Origin: Aerobium sp039839275
GTDB lineage: Bacteria > Pseudomonadota > Alphaproteobacteria > Rhizobiales > Rhizobiaceae
Reading direction: 5' to 3'
Length of the DNA: 64,000 nt
Assembly: GCF_039839275.1 (NCBI RefSeq)
Contig: NZ_JBDOQP010000001.1
Span: 1,116,001-1,180,000 of the forward strand
The translations under genes were made by a program, and so were the position numbers. This document shows, in pieces, positions 25,186 through 34,598 of this stretch. Positions within the stretch are counted from its first letter, which is position 1. The number at the start of each line of letters is the position of its first letter. The notes under the pieces were generated by a model. It did no database searches and was not told the origin of the DNA. It worked only from the letters and a program-made list of their open reading frames with translations.

Positions 25186-25803
25186 TCAGTCGGCGAAGCG
25201 TGCTTCGCCGTGCAGCGCCTCTTCCAGCAGGATTTCATATTTCGAGCGCGGCACATCGATCGCGCCAAAGCGCTTGAGGTGGTCGGTGGTGAACTGGGTA
25301 TCGAGCAGCGCGAACCCGCGCTCAACCAGCCGGGCGACGAGATGCACGAGGCAGACCTTGGATGCGTCTCGTTCCAGCGAGAACATGCTTTCGCCGAAGA
25401 AGACGCGTCCGAGCGACACGCCGTAAAGGCCGCCGACCAGTCGGCCCTCGCGCCAGGCCTCCACGGAATGGCAATTGCCGCGCTCGAACAGGGCCATGTA
25501 GGCCTCGCGGATCGGCTCGTTGATCCATGTCGAGTTCCGCCCTTCGCGCGATTGTGCGCAGCCCTCGATGACGCCAACGAAGTCGGTGTTGAAGCGAATG
25601 TCGAAATGGCCCTGGCGCACGGTCTTGGCCAGGCTCTTGGGAACGTGAAAGCGCTCGAACGGTATGATGCCGCGCAATTCGGGGCGCACCCAGAAGATCT
25701 CTGGGTCGTCAGCCGCTTCAGCCATCGGAAAGACCCCCGACGCGTAAGCGCGGAGCAGGAGATCCGTCGGAATCCGATAGCCGGGCGCGAAAGGTCTAGT
25801 CAT
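25186..25803 (-). CDS. aat: leucyl/phenylalanyl-tRNA--protein transferase
   Basis: Transfers Leu or Phe from tRNA to N-terminal Arg/Lys of proteins, marking them for ClpS-ClpAP (N-end rule), 205 aa. The family pattern is clear: LLLRAYASGVFPMAE near residue 15, FWVRPELRGIIPFERFH, HSVEAWREGRLVGGLYGVSLG, and ESMFSL near residue 127. It is the last gene of the leftward aroQ-accB-accC-aat block, beginning 15 bp after accC. Confidence 0.95.
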   Translation of the reverse strand: MTRPFAPGYRIPTDLLLRAYASGVFPMAEAADDPEIFWVRPELRGIIPFERFHVPKSLAKTVRQGHFDIRFNTDFVGVIEGCAQSREGRNSTWINEPIREAYMALFERGNCHSVEAWREGRLVGGLYGVSLGRVFFGESMFSLERDASKVCLVHLVARLVERGFALLDTQFTTDHLKRFGAIDVPRSKYEILLEEALHGEARFAD

Positions 25804-25818
25804 CGCAAGCTGGGTGGC

Positions 25819-27162
25819 TCACTCCACCGTAGCGAGGTGTTTTTCCAGCCAGTGAATATCATAATCGCCATTAGCGATGTCAATGTTGCCGACAAGGTCG
25901 CGAAACAGGGGCAGGGTGGTCTTGATGCCGTCGACGACGAACTCGTCAAGCGCGCGGCGCAGGCGCATCATGCATTCCACGCGGTTGCGTCCGTGCACGA
26001 TGAGCTTGCCGATCAGGCTGTCGTAGTAGGGCGGGATCTTGTAGCCATTGTAGACTCCGGAATCGACGCGGATGCCAAGACCCCCAGGCGTGTGGAAATG
26101 CGTAATCGTGCCCGGTGACGGCACGAACGTCCTCGGGTCTTCCGCATTGATGCGGCATTCGATGGCATGACCATGAAAGCGCACCTCGTCCTGGCGCATC
26201 GAAAGTCCGCCGCCTGAGGCTACGCGGATCTGCTCGTGGACGAGGTCGATGCCGGTGATCGCCTCGGTCACGGGATGCTCGACCTGCAGGCGGGTATTCA
26301 TTTCGATGAAATAGAACTCGCCGTTCTCGTACAGAAACTCGATCGTGCCTGCGCCCGAATAGCCGAGGTCGGCGATCGCGTTGGCGCAGATGGCGCCGAT
26401 GCGCGCACGTTCAGCCTCGTTCAGAGCCGGCGACGTGGCTTCCTCCCAGACCTTCTGGTGACGACGCTGCAGGGAACAGTCGCGCTCGCCCAGATGGATC
26501 GCGCCTCCCTTGCCGTCGCCTACGATCTGGACCTCAATATGCCGCGGCTTTTCGAGGTATTTCTCGATATAGACGGCGTCGTCGCCGAATGCGGCGCCTG
26601 CTTCCGAACTCGCCGTGGCAAGGGCGACCACGAGGTCATCCTCGGTCCGGGCGACCTTCATGCCGCGACCGCCGCCACCGGCCGACGCCTTGATGATGAC
26701 GGGATAACCGATTTCGGCAGCGATGCGCTTGGCGTCACTCTCCTCCGTCACCGCGCCATCGGAGCCGGGCACAACCGGGATTCCCAGGCGCTTTGCGGTG
26801 CGCTTGGCTTCGATCTTGTCGCCCATGATGCGGATATGGTCGCCCGACGGGCCGATGAAGGTGATGTTGTGAGCGTCGAGGATGTCGGCGAACTTGGCGT
26901 TTTCCGAAAGGAAGCCATAGCCGGGGTGGATGGCATCAGCACCGGTGATCTCGCAGGCGGCGACGATCTGGTGAATGTTGAGGTAGGAGTCGCGCGACGG
27001 CGGCGGCCCGATACACACGCTCTCGTCGGCGAGGCGCACATGCATGGCGTCGGCGTCGGCGGTTGAATGCACGGCAACCGTCTGGATGCCGAGCTCCTTG
27101 CAGGCGCGCAGCACCCGGAGTGCGATTTCGCCGCGATTGGCGATGAGAACTTTCTGAAACAT
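25819..27162 (-). CDS. accC: acetyl-CoA carboxylase, biotin carboxylase subunit
   Basis: ATP-dependent carboxylation of biotin on AccB, the first half of the acetyl-CoA carboxylase reaction (447 aa). The start MFQKVLIANRGEIALRVLRA is the family N-terminus. The ATP-grasp glycine-rich loop KASAGGGGRGMKV is near residue 160, followed by HIEVQIVGD, ERDCSLQRRHQK, EMNTRLQVEHPVTE and a C-terminal biotin carboxylase domain. It follows accB by 16 bp. The ligase BirA that loads AccB is at 9.6-10.4 kb. Confidence 0.98.
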   Translation of the reverse strand: MFQKVLIANRGEIALRVLRACKELGIQTVAVHSTADADAMHVRLADESVCIGPPPSRDSYLNIHQIVAACEITGADAIHPGYGFLSENAKFADILDAHNITFIGPSGDHIRIMGDKIEAKRTAKRLGIPVVPGSDGAVTEESDAKRIAAEIGYPVIIKASAGGGGRGMKVARTEDDLVVALATASSEAGAAFGDDAVYIEKYLEKPRHIEVQIVGDGKGGAIHLGERDCSLQRRHQKVWEEATSPALNEAERARIGAICANAIADLGYSGAGTIEFLYENGEFYFIEMNTRLQVEHPVTEAITGIDLVHEQIRVASGGGLSMRQDEVRFHGHAIECRINAEDPRTFVPSPGTITHFHTPGGLGIRVDSGVYNGYKIPPYYDSLIGKLIVHGRNRVECMMRLRRALDEFVVDGIKTTLPLFRDLVGNIDIANGDYDIHWLEKHLATVE

Positions 27163-27178
27163 CCTCCGCGTCCCGGCT

Positions 27179-27652
27179 CTATTCGATCACGACGAGCGGC
27201 TCGCCATATTCGACGGGCTGGGCATCTTCGAAGAGGATAGCGGTGACGGTACCCGAGCGCGGCGACGGTATCTGGTTCATGGTCTTCATCGCCTCGATGA
27301 TGAGGAGGGTCTGGCCTTCCTTGATGTTCTGGCCGATCTCGATGAAGGGGCGGGCGCCGGGAGCGGGCGACATGTAGGCAGTGCCGACCATGGGCGAGGG
27401 GACTGCGTTCTTGGACACGTCCGCCGGCGCAGGAGAGGACGAGGCAGACGCGGCACCCGCCGCCGCTGCAGGAGCCGATGACGCAGGCGCCGCAGCAGGC
27501 GCTGCGTAACCCTGGATGGCCGCAGGCGTGCGCGAGACGCGAATGCGCAGTTCGTCCTGCTCGACCTCGATCTCCGTCAGGTTGGTCTCGTCGAGTATGG
27601 TCGCCAGGTCACGGATCAACTGCTGATCTACGACGGTCTTTTTTATCGACAT
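27179..27652 (-). CDS. accB: acetyl-CoA carboxylase biotin carboxyl carrier protein
   Basis: Carries the biotin-CO2 group between AccC and AccAD (157 aa). The N-terminal 50 residues are followed by an Ala/Pro-rich linker (about 50-85) and the biotinyl domain, where the biotinylated lysine lies in IEAMKTMNQI. The start MSIKKTVVD has GAGGAAA upstream. The carrier-linker-biotinyl arrangement and position before accC are usual. Confidence 0.97.
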   Translation of the reverse strand: MSIKKTVVDQQLIRDLATILDETNLTEIEVEQDELRIRVSRTPAAIQGYAAPAAAPASSAPAAAAGAASASSSPAPADVSKNAVPSPMVGTAYMSPAPGARPFIEIGQNIKEGQTLLIIEAMKTMNQIPSPRSGTVTAILFEDAQPVEYGEPLVVIE

Positions 27653-27685
27653 CGGATTTTGTTTCCTCGTCCTATTGCTGGCTGT

Positions 27686-28123
27686 TCACGGTCGGGCGGC
27701 GAGCGCGTGCAGGGCCATGATGTAACCCTGCGGGCCGAAGCCGCAGATCATGCCCGTTGCGACCGCCGAGACCCATGAATGATGCCGGAACTGCTCGCGC
27801 GCGTGAATGTTGGAAAGATGCACCTCGGCGACCGGCAGCGGCGACACTGCCCGGATCGCATCGTGGATGGCGATCGATGTGTGGCTGTAGGCGCCCGGGT
27901 TGATGACCAGGCCCTTGGCGACGGCTCCGGCTTCCTGGATCCAGTCAACAAGAACGCCTTCGTGATTGGACTGGCGGAAGTCCACCTCAAGGCCGAGCCT
28001 GGCGGCCTCGGCCGCGCAATCCTCGCCGATCGCTTCGAGGGTCTTGCCACCATAGATGCCGGGCTCACGCTTGCCGAGCATATTCAGGTTCGGACCGTTC
28101 AAGACAAAGATCACGTTGGACAT
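27686..28123 (-). CDS. aroQ: 3-dehydroquinate dehydratase, type II
   Basis: Third step of the shikimate pathway (145 aa). The family N-terminus FVLNGPNLNMLGKREP is clear. The catalytic tyrosine lies near residue 23 (PGIYGG), with VDFRQSNHEG, INPGAYSHTSIAI and VEVHLSNIHARE(Q)F following, all type II hallmarks. A TTG at 28126 is in frame, but the ATG at 28123 with AGGAA upstream is preferred. It leads the aroQ-accB-accC-aat block, 33 bp before accB, a common Rhizobiales order. Confidence 0.96.
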   Translation of the reverse strand: MSNVIFVLNGPNLNMLGKREPGIYGGKTLEAIGEDCAAEAARLGLEVDFRQSNHEGVLVDWIQEAGAVAKGLVINPGAYSHTSIAIHDAIRAVSPLPVAEVHLSNIHAREQFRHHSWVSAVATGMICGFGPQGYIMALHALAARP

Positions 28124-28243
28124 CAAAAGGGTTCCTGCGCGCCGCGCACCTCTATAAAGGCCATAAGCAGCGGCGGAAAGAGCACAAGTGACTTCTTTTC
28201 GGTGTCCACAGGCGTGTGAGGCGGGGAATGCCGCCCGACGCGG

Positions 28244-29023
28244 TCAGTTGGTGGCGCGGATCAGTTCGATCTTTTCCTCTAGGACCGCCTGGCCGAGCGC
28301 GCCGAAGACGACTTCGTCGCCCACGACATAGGACGGAGTGCCGGTAATTGAAAGCCGGTTGGCGATATCATACGTGGTCTCGAACGCCGCGGCGATGTCC
28401 GGGTTCATCATTTCCTGTCGCAATGCGGCCTCGTCGACGCCAAGGCCCTGTGCCACCGCAATCGCGGCATCTTCGGTCGCGCGGCTGCCACCAAGCAGCT
28501 GGCGGTGGAACTCCGCATAGCTCTCCGGCGCCAGCCGGTGGAATGCCATCGACACCATATGCGCGCGCTGCGAATCGGGACCGAGGATCGGAAATTCCTT
28601 GAGCACGAAGCGCAGCTCCGGATCGTTCTCGACCATCGCGTCCATGTCGTCCATGGCGCGCTTGCAGAAGCCGCAATTGTAGTCGAAGAACTCGACGATG
28701 GTGACGTTGCCCTCGGGATTGCCGACGATGCCATCATAGTCGGCATTGAAGATGTCATCGGAAGCAGCGCGAATCGTGTCGACTTGTGCGACGCGCTGCT
28801 GCTCTTCGTGTTTCGTCTCAAGTGCGGTCTGCATCTCGATCAGGATTTCCGGATTCGCCGTCAGATAGTCGCGGACGATCGCCTCCACCTCGGCCCTGGG
28901 CGCCATGGCCCTTGACGGCCCTGCGTTGACGGTTTCCGGCTGGGTGCCCGCAACGAAGCCGAACGCGAACATCGCACCGCCGATCGCCGCGCCTGCGACT
29001 GCGAGAACTGCTGTCTTGCTCAT
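28244..29023 (-). CDS. DsbA-family thiol:disulfide oxidoreductase
   Basis: A 259-residue envelope protein with an N-terminal signal or anchor (hydrophobic residues 5-26). The thioredoxin-fold active site is FFDYNCGFCKRAM with C117 and C120 (CGFC), and the cis-proline lies in TGTPSYV. The insert domain between them is helical, as in DsbA/Com1-like proteins. The start MSKTAVLAVAG at 29023 follows the M48 protease stop by 16 bp, so the two are one operon. Probably introduces or shuffles disulfides in the periplasm; the particular substrates are unknown. Confidence 0.88.
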   Translation of the reverse strand: MSKTAVLAVAGAAIGGAMFAFGFVAGTQPETVNAGPSRAMAPRAEVEAIVRDYLTANPEILIEMQTALETKHEEQQRVAQVDTIRAASDDIFNADYDGIVGNPEGNVTIVEFFDYNCGFCKRAMDDMDAMVENDPELRFVLKEFPILGPDSQRAHMVSMAFHRLAPESYAEFHRQLLGGSRATEDAAIAVAQGLGVDEAALRQEMMNPDIAAAFETTYDIANRLSITGTPSYVVGDEVVFGALGQAVLEEKIELIRATN

Positions 29024-29039
29024 GATGGGGCGTCCTGTT

Positions 29040-30485
29040 CTAGCGCCGGCTTGGCGGCCTGAAATTGATGATGTCCTGCGCACGCAACCAGCTCGGCGAC
29101 CCACGCGGCATCTTCTGCTGCGCGCGCGCTGCAAAGACCTTTGCATCGCGATAGCTGCCGGAGTGAAAGTGACCTTCCGCAGTGGCCAGTTCCGCCTCGC
29201 CGATATTGCCGAGTTGGGCGTGCGCCTGCGCAAGATAACGGTAGCCGGCGGCGTATTCGCGGGTGCGCGAAAGGCCGGTCTGGAGTTCGACGACGGCTTT
29301 CTGGGCAGCGCCGGGCGTTCCGCTCGCCAGCAGCGCCTGGCCGTAACCGATCTGGATCAGGCCGGACGGGGCCGCTTCAAGCCGCATGGCGCGGGCGAAG
29401 GCATCGGCTGCGTCAGCGGCGCTTCCGCCCCGCATCAGGATTTCACCGCGCATTTCGTGCAGATAGGCATTTCGCGGGTGGGCTGCCACCAGCGCATCGA
29501 TCTTGGCGACGGCGGCGCGGGCATTTCCCGACAGAAAAGTGCCAATCGCATCCGCATACAGCGCCGGCAGGCTGCGTGGTGCATCACGGAATAGTCGCGA
29601 GGCAGCCATGTGTCCTTGCGTGTAGGCGACGATCTTGGCCCGCATCATGTCGTGCCGCAACTGCAGCTCCGGCGGGTCCTTGCGATCGAAGAAGCGACTC
29701 GAGCGAGCCAGCGTTTCCAGGTTGGCGATGCGCTCGCGCGGCATCGGGTGGCTGATCTGGTAGGGATCAGTGCGATTGCCCGACAGGGCCATCGAATCGG
29801 CGAAGCGCTCGAAGGTGGTGAGCATGCCGCGCGCCGACTGGCCGGTGCGCTCCAGATAGGTGATGGCCGAGCGATCGGCGGTGGCCTCTTCGCCCCGCTG
29901 GTAGCTGAGAAGCGAACGCCGAGCCGCTTCCATGCCGCCGGACATCATCGCCGTGCCGCCGCGTGCGAGCCCGTCCTCTCCGGTCATCGCGCCGGCTGCC
30001 GCCGCGCCGACGCCCAAGATCGTCGATATCACGGCCATCGTTTGCGCGGTTTCCAGTTGCTGGCGCAGACGTTGCTGGTGACCGCCAGCGATATGACCGG
30101 CCTCATGCGCCAGGACGCCGATGATCTCGTTGGGAGTGTCGGCGGTCATCAGCGCGCCGGTGTTGATGAAAATGCGACGGCCGGCAACGAAAGCATTGAA
30201 TGAGTTGTCGCTGACGAGGACGATCTCGATGCCAGACCGGCCGAGCCCGGCAGCCTCCAGCACAGGGCGCGCGTAGTCGCGCACGAGAGCCTCGATCTCC
30301 GCATCCCTGACCACCGACACGCCACGCTGGGCGAGTGCCTGCTGCATGGGCGCCAGCGACAGCGGCACCACCAATGCCAGCGCCATGAGAAGGCGCGCTG
30401 CGTAGCCTGTGGAGTTGAACGATGCCATGGCTGCCACAGGTATCCGACGCGCGAAGGGGTGAAAAGGCACTGCGAATGATTTCAT
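29040..30485 (-). CDS. M48-family metalloprotease with TPR-like tail
   Basis: A 481-residue envelope protease of the BepA/YfgC-like type. The zinc motif HEAGH is at residues 127-131 (numbering from the ATG at 30485). An N-terminal hydrophobic stretch (about 32-52, ending in ALA) serves as signal peptide. The C-terminal half contains TPR-like helical repeats. An ATG at 30428 is an alternative start. Starts further upstream would run into the divergent aminotransferase gene at 30553. It is the first gene of a two-gene operon with the DsbA-like protein, which fits outer-membrane protein quality control. Confidence 0.9.
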   Translation of the reverse strand: MKSFAVPFHPFARRIPVAAMASFNSTGYAARLLMALALVVPLSLAPMQQALAQRGVSVVRDAEIEALVRDYARPVLEAAGLGRSGIEIVLVSDNSFNAFVAGRRIFINTGALMTADTPNEIIGVLAHEAGHIAGGHQQRLRQQLETAQTMAVISTILGVGAAAAGAMTGEDGLARGGTAMMSGGMEAARRSLLSYQRGEEATADRSAITYLERTGQSARGMLTTFERFADSMALSGNRTDPYQISHPMPRERIANLETLARSSRFFDRKDPPELQLRHDMMRAKIVAYTQGHMAASRLFRDAPRSLPALYADAIGTFLSGNARAAVAKIDALVAAHPRNAYLHEMRGEILMRGGSAADAADAFARAMRLEAAPSGLIQIGYGQALLASGTPGAAQKAVVELQTGLSRTREYAAGYRYLAQAHAQLGNIGEAELATAEGHFHSGSYRDAKVFAARAQQKMPRGSPSWLRAQDIINFRPPSRR

Positions 30486-30552
30486 CAACTTGTGATCCCC
30501 ACATCTTTCAGGCAAATGTGCGGCATTCCACCCCAAAGACACGAGGTGCCCG

Positions 30553-31701
30553 ATGGCCGTGGCCATTTCCAGACGCAGCGCCGTCGAGCCTTTTCATGCG
30601 ATGGACGTCCTTGCCGAGGCAAATCGGCTCAAGGCGCTGGGGCATCCGGTCGTCTCGCTGGCCGTCGGCCAGCCGTCGGATTCGGCGCCCGCTATCGTGC
30701 GCGAGGCGGCGGCTGCCGCGCTAAGAGAAGGACGCATCGGCTACACCGATTCACTTGGCCTCCCGCGTCTTCGTGAAGCGATTTCACGCCACTACATGGA
30801 TCACTATGGTGTTGACGTGCCGGCCTCCCGCATCGCGGTGACTACCGGCTCTTCGGCAGGCTTCAATCTGGCCTTCCTTGCGATGTTCGATCCGGGCGAT
30901 CGCGTGGCAATCACCGCTCCGGGCTACCCGGCCTACCGCAACATCCTCACGGCGCTCGGCCTCGACGTGGTGGAGATCCGGCTGGATGGCGAAGCCGGGC
31001 TCACGGCAGAGTTGCTCGAGCAGTGTCATCGCCGCGCACCGCTCAAGGGCGTGCTGTTTGCCAGTCCCGCCAACCCGACCGGTGCGATCATTTCAGCCGA
31101 TCACCTGCGGCGGCTGATCGAAAGTGCCCGGGATATGGGCATCAGCGTCATATCGGACGAAATCTATCACCGGCTGTCCTATGGTCAGCCGGATGTCACG
31201 GCGCTCGCGCACGGGGACGACGTGACGGTGATCAACTCGTTCTCGAAATATTACTGCATGACCGGCTGGCGCATCGGCTGGATGGTTCTGCCGGAGATGC
31301 TGGTCAGGCCCGTGGAGCGGGTGGCGCAGAGCCTCTATATTTCCGCCCCTGAACTGTCGCAGATCGCCGCGATCCGCGCTTTCGACGCCACCGGGGACCT
31401 AGACCATGTCAAGGAGCGCTACCGCGCAAACCGTGCTCTCCTGATGACCTCTCTGCCTGAAATGGGGCTGCCGATCGCTGCGCCCATGGATGGCGCGTTT
31501 TACGCGTATTGCGACGTGTCGCAGCACATCAACGACAGCATGGATTTCGCGAAGACGCTCTTGGCAGAAGCGCATGTGGCGGCCACACCGGGCATCGATT
31601 TCGACGTGTCCGAGGGACACCGGTACCTGCGCCTTTCCTATGCCGGTAGTGAGCAGGACGTCGCCACGGCAGTCTCACGCCTCAAGGCGTGGCTGCGGTA
31701 G
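30553..31701 (+). CDS. PLP-dependent aminotransferase, class I/II
   Basis: A 382-residue fold-type I aminotransferase. The PLP-binding lysine is K232 in NSFSKYYCM, with the GLP substrate region, SPANPTGA, and ISDEIYH (Asp to pyridine nitrogen) visible, and the C-terminal arginine region YLRLSYA. The sequence is of the aspartate/aromatic family often labelled aspartate aminotransferase; the amino donor and keto acid cannot be fixed from sequence. It diverges from the M48 gene with 67 bp between starts and ends in a shared bidirectional terminator. Confidence 0.92.
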   Translation: MAVAISRRSAVEPFHAMDVLAEANRLKALGHPVVSLAVGQPSDSAPAIVREAAAAALREGRIGYTDSLGLPRLREAISRHYMDHYGVDVPASRIAVTTGSSAGFNLAFLAMFDPGDRVAITAPGYPAYRNILTALGLDVVEIRLDGEAGLTAELLEQCHRRAPLKGVLFASPANPTGAIISADHLRRLIESARDMGISVISDEIYHRLSYGQPDVTALAHGDDVTVINSFSKYYCMTGWRIGWMVLPEMLVRPVERVAQSLYISAPELSQIAAIRAFDATGDLDHVKERYRANRALLMTSLPEMGLPIAAPMDGAFYAYCDVSQHINDSMDFAKTLLAEAHVAATPGIDFDVSEGHRYLRLSYAGSEQDVATAVSRLKAWLR

Positions 31702-31716
31702 CTGAGCCGACATAAA

Positions 31717-31740
31717 AAAACCGGCGCAAGCGCCGGTTTT
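31717..31740. terminator. bidirectional terminator between aminotransferase gene and rne
   Basis: AAAACCGGCG (31717-31726) and CGCCGGTTTT (31731-31740) form a 10 bp stem with a CAAG loop. Because A and T runs flank the GC stem on both strands, it can end both the plus-strand aminotransferase transcript and the minus-strand rne transcript. Confidence 0.85.
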
Positions 31741-31760
31741 CCTTAGTCCAAATGGCTTTA

Positions 31761-34598
31761 TCAGAAGAAGCCCTTGCGTTGCCACCAGCCTGCCTTGCGC
31801 GGTTTGGCATCTTCTTCGCCCTTTGCTCCGGTCGAGGTCAAGACAGGTTCGGCAGGCTTGCTGTCGCGAATCGGTATGGGCTGCGCCGCCGGCGCTTCGG
31901 GCTCCGCTTCTGGAGCCGGCGTTTCTGCCTCGACTTCGGCTGGCGAGACAGGTTCCTCGACGGTGGCGTCTGCCGTCGCAGAGGCAGCAACCTTGCGGCG
32001 TGGCGCGCGCTTCGGCTTGGCCTTGGCAGGTTCTTCCTCAGGTGCCTTTGCTGTGTCTTCCACAACCGGTTCCGCGGCGAGATCGGCAGCAGCCTCGGCG
32101 ACTTCCTCCTCGCTTGCCTTGGGCTTCTTGGTCGAGCGGCGCGGCGCCTTCTTCTTCGGCTTCTCCACCTCGGCTACCGCGGCCAGCGGCTCGCCTGTCT
32201 TCTCCACAGCGTCCATCGCGGCCTGATCGGCCTGTTCGAGCACGGCAGGCTCGACAGGTTCGAATGACGGTTCCACGGCCGCGCCATCATCGCCACCGGC
32301 ATCCGCCTGGCTCTCGCCCTCGGCGCCTTCGTCGCGCCGATTGCGACGCCCGCCACGCTTGCCCCGGCGGCGCTTTTTCGGCGAGCCATCTTCGTCGCCG
32401 TCTTCCGCGCTCGTTTCCGCTGCTCCGTCGCCATCACCGGCGTCGTCGTCGGCCTGGGCGTCTGCCGAGACCGAATCATCCTCGCCATCGGCTGCCTGCG
32501 GCTGGTTGCGGTCGCGATCACGGCCACCTCTGCGCCGACGGCGGCGCTTGCGCTTGCGCTGCCCGTCGCCGTCCTCGTCGGAGCGCGGCTGGGCCACGAC
32601 TTCTGTTTCGGCCTCCTCCTCGATCGCCGCGTCGTCGACTATATCGTCGTCGGCATCATCGTAGATAGGGGTCGTGAGAACAGGTGCTGCCACTACGGGA
32701 CGTTCGGAAATCGCGCCTTTGAAAATCGCGTAATGCTGCGAGCGCACCGAATCGTCGGCCTCGATGGAGATCTCAAGGCCGAACCGGTTTTCGAGTTCGA
32801 TGAGGGTCGAGCGCTTGTGATTGAGCACGTAGATCGCTGTGGATGTCGGCGTGCGCACGCTGATGTCGTTGCGCGAGTCCTTAAGCAGAAATTCCTCGAT
32901 CGCACGCACGACCAGCAATGCCACCGACGATTCGGAGCGGACGTGGCCCGTCCCACCGCAATGCGGGCAGGGCTGCATGGTCGAATCGAGCACCGATGCG
33001 CGAATGCGCTGGCGCGACATTTCGAGTAGGCCGAAATGCGAAATCCGACCGACCTGGATGCGGGCGCGATCGTTCTTGAGGCAATCCTTGAGGCGCTTTT
33101 CGACCGAACGGTTGTTGCGGTTCTCTTCCATGTCGATGAAGTCGATGACGATCAGGCCTGCGAGATCGCGCAGCCTGAGTTGCCGCGCGACTTCCTCGGC
33201 GGCTTCGAGATTGGTCTGGAGCGCGGTGTCCTCGATCGAGTGCTCCTTGGTGGAGCGGCCGGAGTTCACGTCGATCGCAACCAGCGCTTCAGTCTGGTTG
33301 ATGATGATGTAGCCGCCGGACTTCAGCGTCACCTGCGGCTGCAGCATCTTGTCGAGTTGTCCCTCGATCCCGCTGCGCGCGAAGATCGGCACCGGATCGC
33401 GATAAGGCTGGACGACCTTGGCATGGCTGGGCATCAGCATGCGCATGAAGTCCTTGGCCTCGCGGTAGCCGTCCTCGCCGGCCACCAGGATCTCGTCGAT
33501 GTCCTTGTTGTAGAGGTCGCGGACAGACCGCTTGATCAGCGACCCTTCCTCGTAGACGAGTGCGGGTGCAGCCGACTGCAACGTCAGCGTGCGGACATTG
33601 TCCCACATGCGCATCAGGTATTCGTAGTCGCGCTTGATCTCGGCCTTGGTCCGGCTTTCGCCAGCCGTGCGCAGGATCACGCCCATGCCCTGCGGAACGT
33701 CGAGGTCCTTGACCACGTCCTTCAGGCGCTTGCGATCCGCCGCATTGGTGATCTTGCGGGAAATGCCGCCGCCGCGTGCCGTGTTGGGCATCAACACCGA
33801 ATAACGCCCGGCAAGCGACAGATAGGTCGTCAGCGCCGCGCCCTTGTTGCCGCGCTCTTCCTTGACCACCTGCACCAAAAGGATCTGGCGGCGCTTGATC
33901 ACTTCCTGGATCTTGTAGTGGCGGCGCGGCGTCCTGCGACGCTCATGCACTTCTTCAAGCGCATCGTCGGCGCCGACCGAGACGACTTCGTCATCGCCAT
34001 TGCCACCGCCGCGCGCGTCGTCGCCATTGTCGTCGTCGCCCTGGTCGTCTGCCGGCTTCCGGTCGGAGCCTTCATCGTCGCTGGCGATTTCTTCCGTGAC
34101 AACCTCGGCATCAATCGATTCGGCGATGGTACGGGGCGATTCGTCGTTATCGCCGCCATCGGACTCGGCATCATCGTCCGTGCCGCCATTTTCCGAGGAA
34201 GCCTTGCGCTCGTCGTCCGAGCGGCTGCGGTTGCGACCGCCGCCACGGCGACGCCGCTTGTTGCGTCCGCCGCGTTCGTCGCCGTCCTCGTCATCATCCT
34301 CGGCGCGCGCTTCTTCTGCCTCTGCACGCAGCAAGGCCTGCCGGTCGGCGACGGGGATCTGGTAATAGTCAGGATGGATTTCCGAGAAGGCAAGGAAGCC
34401 ATGGCGGTTACCGCCATATTCCACGAATGCAGCCTGCAAGGACGGCTCGACGCGTGTCACACGCGCGAGATAGATGTTTCCTTTGAGCTGCTTCTTGTCC
34501 TGGGACTCGAAATCGAATTCTTCGATGCGGTTACCGCGAACGACGACGACGCGGGTTTCCTCCGGGTGGGAGGCATCGATGAGCATTTTGTTGGGCAT
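31761..34598 (-). CDS. rne: ribonuclease E
   Basis: Endoribonuclease and degradosome scaffold (945 aa). The product MPNKMLIDASHPEETRV starts the S1 RNA-binding region; catalytic aspartates lie in AIDVNSG (about residue 441) and LIVIDFIDMEEN (about 486); the zinc-link CPHCGGTG is at about 546. Between residues about 100 and 250 sits a long acidic and glycine/arginine insertion within the S1 domain, and after residue about 650 a tail of alternating acidic and lysine/arginine clusters. The start at 34598 is preferred over the in-frame extension to 34706, since GGAG precedes it and the extension is proline/glutamine-rich. It is divergent from the amidase gene. Confidence 0.95.
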   Translation of the reverse strand: MPNKMLIDASHPEETRVVVVRGNRIEEFDFESQDKKQLKGNIYLARVTRVEPSLQAAFVEYGGNRHGFLAFSEIHPDYYQIPVADRQALLRAEAEEARAEDDDEDGDERGGRNKRRRRGGGRNRSRSDDERKASSENGGTDDDAESDGGDNDESPRTIAESIDAEVVTEEIASDDEGSDRKPADDQGDDDNGDDARGGGNGDDEVVSVGADDALEEVHERRRTPRRHYKIQEVIKRRQILLVQVVKEERGNKGAALTTYLSLAGRYSVLMPNTARGGGISRKITNAADRKRLKDVVKDLDVPQGMGVILRTAGESRTKAEIKRDYEYLMRMWDNVRTLTLQSAAPALVYEEGSLIKRSVRDLYNKDIDEILVAGEDGYREAKDFMRMLMPSHAKVVQPYRDPVPIFARSGIEGQLDKMLQPQVTLKSGGYIIINQTEALVAIDVNSGRSTKEHSIEDTALQTNLEAAEEVARQLRLRDLAGLIVIDFIDMEENRNNRSVEKRLKDCLKNDRARIQVGRISHFGLLEMSRQRIRASVLDSTMQPCPHCGGTGHVRSESSVALLVVRAIEEFLLKDSRNDISVRTPTSTAIYVLNHKRSTLIELENRFGLEISIEADDSVRSQHYAIFKGAISERPVVAAPVLTTPIYDDADDDIVDDAAIEEEAETEVVAQPRSDEDGDGQRKRKRRRRRRGGRDRDRNQPQAADGEDDSVSADAQADDDAGDGDGAAETSAEDGDEDGSPKKRRRGKRGGRRNRRDEGAEGESQADAGGDDGAAVEPSFEPVEPAVLEQADQAAMDAVEKTGEPLAAVAEVEKPKKKAPRRSTKKPKASEEEVAEAAADLAAEPVVEDTAKAPEEEPAKAKPKRAPRRKVAASATADATVEEPVSPAEVEAETPAPEAEPEAPAAQPIPIRDSKPAEPVLTSTGAKGEEDAKPRKAGWWQRKGFF

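Noticed and set aside
30553..30566. Upstream start of the M48 protease at 30566
   Set aside because: It would overlap the divergent aminotransferase start and add a region without signal-peptide character; 30485 or 30428 fits better.
31761..32700. Apparent low-complexity region in the rne tail as a repeat or foreign DNA
   Set aside because: Acidic/basic runs are normal in the RNase E C-terminal scaffold; no flanking repeats or base-composition break.
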